A stretch of DNA of 64,000 nucleotides from contig JABLXK010000001.1 of assembly GCA_013178095.1 (NCBI GenBank), forward strand, positions 242,783-306,782. The letters are read 5' to 3'. Numbering within the stretch: position 1 is the stretch's first letter; each line of letters starts with the position of its first letter. This stretch comes from Anaerolineae bacterium. GTDB taxonomy: Bacteria; Chloroflexota; Anaerolineae; Anaerolineales; Anaerolineaceae. The notes under the pieces are model-generated. The model was not told the origin of the DNA. It saw only the letters and a program-made list of their open reading frames with translations, and searched no databases. This document shows, in pieces, positions 61,009 to 64,000 of the stretch. The translations under genes and the position numbers were made by a program.

Positions 61009-62097
61009 TCAGTTATTTTTGTGGTTGCTGCTTCCTTCGGGTTTGGAGAAGATCATGCGGCCGGCGGCCGTCTGCAGCACCTTGGTCACGGAAACTTCAA
61101 TGTCCTTGCCGATGAATTCGCGGCCGTCTTCCACCACTACCATAGTGCCGTCATCCAGGTAACCCACGCCCTGGCCGATTTCCTTGCCTTCCTGGATCAC
61201 TTTGACCGGCAGGGTCTCGCCGGGCAGTAGGATGGATTTGACCGCGTTGGCCAGTTCGTTGATGTTGAGGACTTTCACGCCCTGCAGCTCCGCCACGCGG
61301 TTGAGGTTGAAATCGTTGGTCAGGATGGGCGCCTGCATCTGGCGCGCCAACATGACCAGTTTCTCGTCCACTTCGCGTACGCCTTCCACGTCGATGTCGG
61401 CGATGGTGGTGGTGATGGTGCGGTCCTTCTGCAATTCAGACAGCACTTCCATGCCGCGCCGGCCGCGCTGGCGGCGCAGGCTTTCGGCGGAATCGGCGAT
61501 GTATTGCAGTTCATTCAACACAAAGCGCGGGATGATCAGGTTGCCGGGTACGAAACCGGTGCGGGCGATGTCGGCGATGCGGCCGTCGATGATCACGCTG
61601 GTATCAATCAGGATGGACTTTTCCGGCTGCCATTTGCCGCTGCCGGACTGCGCAGCGGAGCGCTGCCCCTTGCGGGTGAGATTGAAAACTTCCCGGATAT
61701 CGCCCTGCCGGCCGATGGCAATCGCCACGCCCAGGTAGCCGAAAACCAGCACAGCCACGAAAGGCAGGATGCTGTTGAATGGCGTGGGAAGCAGCGCGAT
61801 GGGGATGGAAAAGAGTGCCGCGATGATCAGACCGATCACCAGCCCTACCAGCGCGGAAATGAGCATTTGCCCCGAGAGCTTCGACAAATAGGAACGCAGC
61901 CAATTGATCGGATACACCGTGATGTAAGGCATCGCGATAAACCCGACCACCGCTAAAATTACCGTTGCGCCGATCGCGTAGGGGAGCGTATTTAAATTGG
62001 GATCAATGATTCCGGTTAACAAATCGCCGAAATAAAAACCGGCAACTCCAAACAAGATAAGTCCGAGAAATCGAAAAATAAGAACAATCGTTTTCAT
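61009..62097 (-). CDS. PIN-TRAM domain membrane protein (YacL-like)
   Basis: A 362-residue protein. Four hydrophobic spans fill residues 1-130. A PIN nuclease domain (about 165-290) opens with [17 protein letters not shown] and has further acidic residues in [14 protein letters not shown] and [11 protein letters not shown]-terminal TRAM domain (about 300-355, [18 protein letters not shown]) should bind RNA. This YacL-type layout is widespread in Gram-positive and related bacteria and is thought to be an RNA-processing or RNA-binding membrane protein. ATG 62097 with AAAGG upstream is used; an in-frame extension to 62181 lacks a ribosome site. Confidence 0.9.
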   Translation of the reverse strand: MKTIVLIFRFLGLILFGVAGFYFGDLLTGIIDPNLNTLPYAIGATVILAVVGFIAMPYITVYPINWLRSYLSKLSGQMLISALVGLVIGLIIAALFSIPIALLPTPFNSILPFVAVLVFGYLGVAIAIGRQGDIREVFNLTRKGQRSAAQSGSGKWQPEKSILIDTSVIIDGRIADIARTGFVPGNLIIPRFVLNELQYIADSAESLRRQRGRRGMEVLSELQKDRTITTTIADIDVEGVREVDEKLVMLARQMQAPILTNDFNLNRVAELQGVKVLNINELANAVKSILLPGETLPVKVIQEGKEIGQGVGYLDDGTMVVVEDGREFIGKDIEVSVTKVLQTAAGRMIFSKPEGSSNHKNN

Positions 62098-62288
62098 AAT
62101 AAAACCTTTCTGCAGAACTGTTAATGTACAAAATAAACAGATGATTGAGTTGATAATATCATGCCGTAGAACATTCGTCAAACAAAACCGGAATAATTAA
62201 GAAAATTCTTGTATTCCTCTTAGAATCCTGCGCCAAACACTTTCGAATGTGCCTGCAAGTGTAAACATAACTGGATCGCGCGCGGCGC

Positions 62289-62852
62289 TCACAGCCGGGC
62301 GACCACCCGGCAGGGCAGCCCCGTCATCCCGGAAAAATTCACCGGATAGGTGCTGGCGCTGAATTCGCGCGCGCTTTGGCCCGAGAGAACCGCCGCCAGG
62401 TTGCACAGGTTTTCCACCACGAAAACGCCCTGATCGGCGCAAACCTGGTCGGCGGGCGTGTGTTCCTTGCCGCGCCGGATGCCGGCGAAGTCGATGCCGA
62501 TGATTGCGATGCGCTTCTGCAGCAGGCTGTGGATCAATTCCTGCGAAAGCTGCGGATGTGCGCTGAAATAGTCGGCATTTCCGTATCCGACCTCTTCGAT
62601 GAAGCCCGTGCGAAACGCCACGAACATCCCCGGTTGAACGCGCGCCAGGTCGATGTCGCCGGCGCTGATCTCGCCCCGGCCGGCGCGGGAAACGTCGAAA
62701 ACGATCCCCGGCCTCTCGAAATAATCCAATGGAAATTCCTTGTTCATAACGTCGAAATGCGTTCCCAGGTGCCCCAACAAAGCCTTTTTCTCGTTGCCCT
62801 GAGCGTTATCGGCCATTCGGGGGGTGATCTTCAATGTGATGTCGATGAGCAT
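62289..62852 (-). CDS. Cyclase/kynurenine-formamidase-like metal-dependent hydrolase
   Basis: A 187-residue protein with the family signature HxGTHxD in LLGHLGTHFD (about residues 26-35) and later metal residues in AHPQLSQELIHSL and GIDFAGIRRGKEHTPAD. Members hydrolyse N-formylkynurenine, isatin or other small amides and esters with Mn or Zn. A strong GGAGG just before 62852 fixes the start; the in-frame extension to 62975 is not used. The substrate is unknown. It stands alone between the PIN-TRAM gene and the divergent GtrA gene. Confidence 0.82.
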   Translation of the reverse strand: MLIDITLKITPRMADNAQGNEKKALLGHLGTHFDVMNKEFPLDYFERPGIVFDVSRAGRGEISAGDIDLARVQPGMFVAFRTGFIEEVGYGNADYFSAHPQLSQELIHSLLQKRIAIIGIDFAGIRRGKEHTPADQVCADQGVFVVENLCNLAAVLSGQSAREFSASTYPVNFSGMTGLPCRVVARL

Positions 62853-63048
62853 GCCGCCTCCTGAAGAAAGCCTATTGTACACCCGTGCGGCGCATCGATC
62901 GCAGGCATGCTCCAAAAATACGCACACCCGTAATGCCCGGCCGGGAGCGCGCCGGAAAGACGTGACTGCGGTCATGCTTTCGGCATGATTATTGCATATA
63001 TTTCGTTACTCCCTGCACTCTTCAAAATTGGGGGAAAAGGTTAAATTT

Positions 63049-63504
63049 GTGATCATGCAAACAGCCATCGTCAATATCAAAAGTAGGTATGCCCGCACGC
63101 TGAAATTCATGCTGGTCGGCCTTTCCGGCACGCTGCTGGATTACAGCCTGTTATTCATGCTGAAAGCATTCGGAACACCGACCCTGCTGGCTAACACCTG
63201 CTCGGCCTCGCTGGGCATGCTGGCTAATTTCAACCTGAACCGCGCCTGGACTTTCCGCTGCCACGCGCGCGCCTCAAAATCCTACCTGCGCCAGTTCGTG
63301 CAATACCTGCTGGTCAGCCTGGCGGGGCTGGGGATCAACAACTTGCTGCTGGTCGGGCTGGAAGCGCACCTAGGCGCGGTGTTCCATCCCGCCGGCGCGG
63401 GCTTTCTGCTGGCCAAGCTCACCGCCACGGCCGGCGCGTTCATCTGGAATTACCTGGCCAACATGACCTGGACTTTCCGGGAGGCGCGGGTTTGCGAAAA
63501 TTGA
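63049..63504 (+). CDS. GtrA family membrane protein
   Basis: A 151-residue protein with four membrane spans. FMLVGLSGTLLDYSLLFML, the NLNRAWTFR motif and a repeat-like NYLANMTWTFRE at the end are the GtrA signature. The family flips or helps transfer polyprenyl-linked sugars for cell-surface glycans. GTG 63049 is preferred because AAAAGG lies 8 bases upstream; ATG 63055 is the alternative. Confidence 0.88.
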   Translation: MIMQTAIVNIKSRYARTLKFMLVGLSGTLLDYSLLFMLKAFGTPTLLANTCSASLGMLANFNLNRAWTFRCHARASKSYLRQFVQYLLVSLAGLGINNLLLVGLEAHLGAVFHPAGAGFLLAKLTATAGAFIWNYLANMTWTFREARVCEN

Positions 63505-63549
63505 CCCGGAAAAACCGCCAATTCCCTCTTGTAAAATTAAATTCTATGG

Positions 63550-63555
63550 TAGAAT
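63550..63555 (+). promoter_or_regulatory. -10 element of the tRNA-Glu gene
   Basis: TAGAAT (63550-63555) lies 12 bases before the tRNA 5' end; only a weak -35 (TTGTAA, 15 bases upstream) can be seen. Confidence 0.4.
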
Positions 63556-63567
63556 TTCAGCCTTGAT

Positions 63568-63640
63568 GCCCCCATCGTCTAGGGGACCAGGACGCAGCCC
63601 TTTCAAGGCTAAAACAAGAGTTCGAATCTCTTTGGGGGCA
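63568..63640 (+). tRNA. tRNA-Glu (anticodon TTC)
   Basis: A 73-base tRNA. The acceptor GCCCCCA pairs with TGGGGGC, with discriminator A. The anticodon arm AGCC-CTTTCAA-GGCT gives anticodon TTC, and the T arm is AGAGTTCGAATCTCT. CCA is not encoded. It is followed after 10 bases by a terminator. Confidence 0.95.
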
Positions 63641-63649
63641 CCTGGTTCT

Positions 63650-63674
63650 AAAAAGCCCGTAAGGGCTTTTTTGT
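63650..63674 (+). terminator. Terminator after tRNA-Glu
   Basis: AAAAGCCC (63651-63658) pairs with GGGCTTTT (63663-63670), followed by TTGTTT. Confidence 0.88.
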
Positions 63675-63685
63675 TTAAGGACAAC

Positions 63686-63733
63686 GTAGGGCGGGATTCC
63701 ACCTGTGCTCAGTAGTTTTGAGCAATCCCGCCG
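63686..63733. repeat. Dispersed palindromic repeat, long form
   Basis: GTAGGGCGGGATTCCA, an inner CTCAGTAGTTTTGAG, then AATCCCGCCG: a nested hairpin whose outer arms GGCGGGATT/AATCCCGCC are perfect. It is the same family as the element at 17860-17908, 46 kb away. Confidence 0.7.
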
Positions 63734-63793
63734 AATATGATTATTAAAAAATGTGGCGCATTTGGAAATGCGCCCTTGTATCTTTAAGGGTAG

Positions 63794-63941
63794 ATGTGTT
63801 AGAAAGGCTGAAGGCACCGATTGCGCAAAGCCAGGGTGAATCTGGATCCGCCCTTCAGGCATCAAGCCCGATTCGTAGATAAGATCCCCTGGCCTTTTTC
63901 CGAGTTGAGATCGGACGGTATCTGAAGCCTTTCCAACACAT
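63794..63941. repeat. Imperfect inverted repeat in the gene-free window end
   Basis: ATGTGTTAGAAAGGCTGAAG (63794-63813) and the complement of CTGAAGCCTTTCCAACACAT (63922-63941) match at 17 of 20 positions. The stretch 63734-64000 shows no credible gene; the one longer minus-strand frame runs through the tRNA and is not believed. It may be an end of a mobile element or a structured RNA that continues past the window. Confidence 0.4.
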
Positions 63942-64000
63942 TGGAAATGAGCTTGCATTCACAAGGTTGATCCAATCTCTGAACGCTCAACCAGTGCCCT

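Noticed and set aside
63557..63958. A 133-codon minus-strand frame at the window end
   Set aside because: It reads antisense through tRNA-Glu, its terminator and a dispersed repeat, so it is not a gene.

Overview
The window is bacterial chromosome, moderately G+C-rich, with two short A+T-rich patches. Gene families and control elements fit a monoderm anaerobe, most likely Chloroflexota (Anaerolineae-like). The evidence is a T-box in front of serS, a TPP riboswitch, an ECF transporter with fused ATPases, many small lipoproteins, DUF402/DUF4126/DUF2085 proteins, a PIN-TRAM protein and a very long secreted beta-helix protein. The phylum is an inference; there is no rRNA in the window.

Layout. 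1-1300: end of a membrane protein and a GT2 glycosyltransferase. 1450-17270: a long plus-strand locus, the most unusual part. It holds an M20 deacylase, a DegT aminotransferase, a GntR/UTRA regulator, a GH4 glycosidase fused to a glycerol-1-phosphate-dehydrogenase-like domain, a complete ECF transporter (S, fused A-A', T), an FGGY kinase, a class III aminotransferase, a SIS sugar-phosphate enzyme, a second DegT aminotransferase and a VOC protein, closed by a terminator. Two near-identical promoter/operator sequences stand before the deacylase and before the regulator, so the GntR protein probably controls the whole set. The gene content suggests import and breakdown of an amino-sugar, aminocyclitol or glycosyl-polyol compound; the substrate is not known.

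17300-22450: a DUF1232 protein, dispersed palindromic repeats, kbl, a helicase-associated-domain protein, a flavodoxin-like reductase and an unknown protein. 22460-27550: thiamine operon (TPP riboswitch, thiN, thiB, thiP, thiQ) plus a DUF402 protein. 27550-32330: two membrane proteins, an IS481-like element, a structured non-coding locus with a 16-codon ORF, a VOC protein and an M1 peptidase. 32560-37625: a 1670-residue beta-helix surface protein.

37650-43920: GNAT protein, tRNA-Ser, rlmD-like methyltransferase, DegV, then an A+T-rich tetR/reductase pair flanked by a decayed partial copy and the intact copy of a membrane ferredoxin gene. 44000-54230: two glycan-type membrane genes, nucleoside hydrolase, MFS transporter, an HD-GYP sensor, an alpha/beta hydrolase and an ABC-F protein with a structured leader. 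54230-64000: a TolB-like lipoprotein, the T-box and serS, DUF456, a minus-strand housekeeping run (PIN-TRAM, cysS, rlmB, S66 peptidase), a cyclase, GtrA, tRNA-Glu and repeats.
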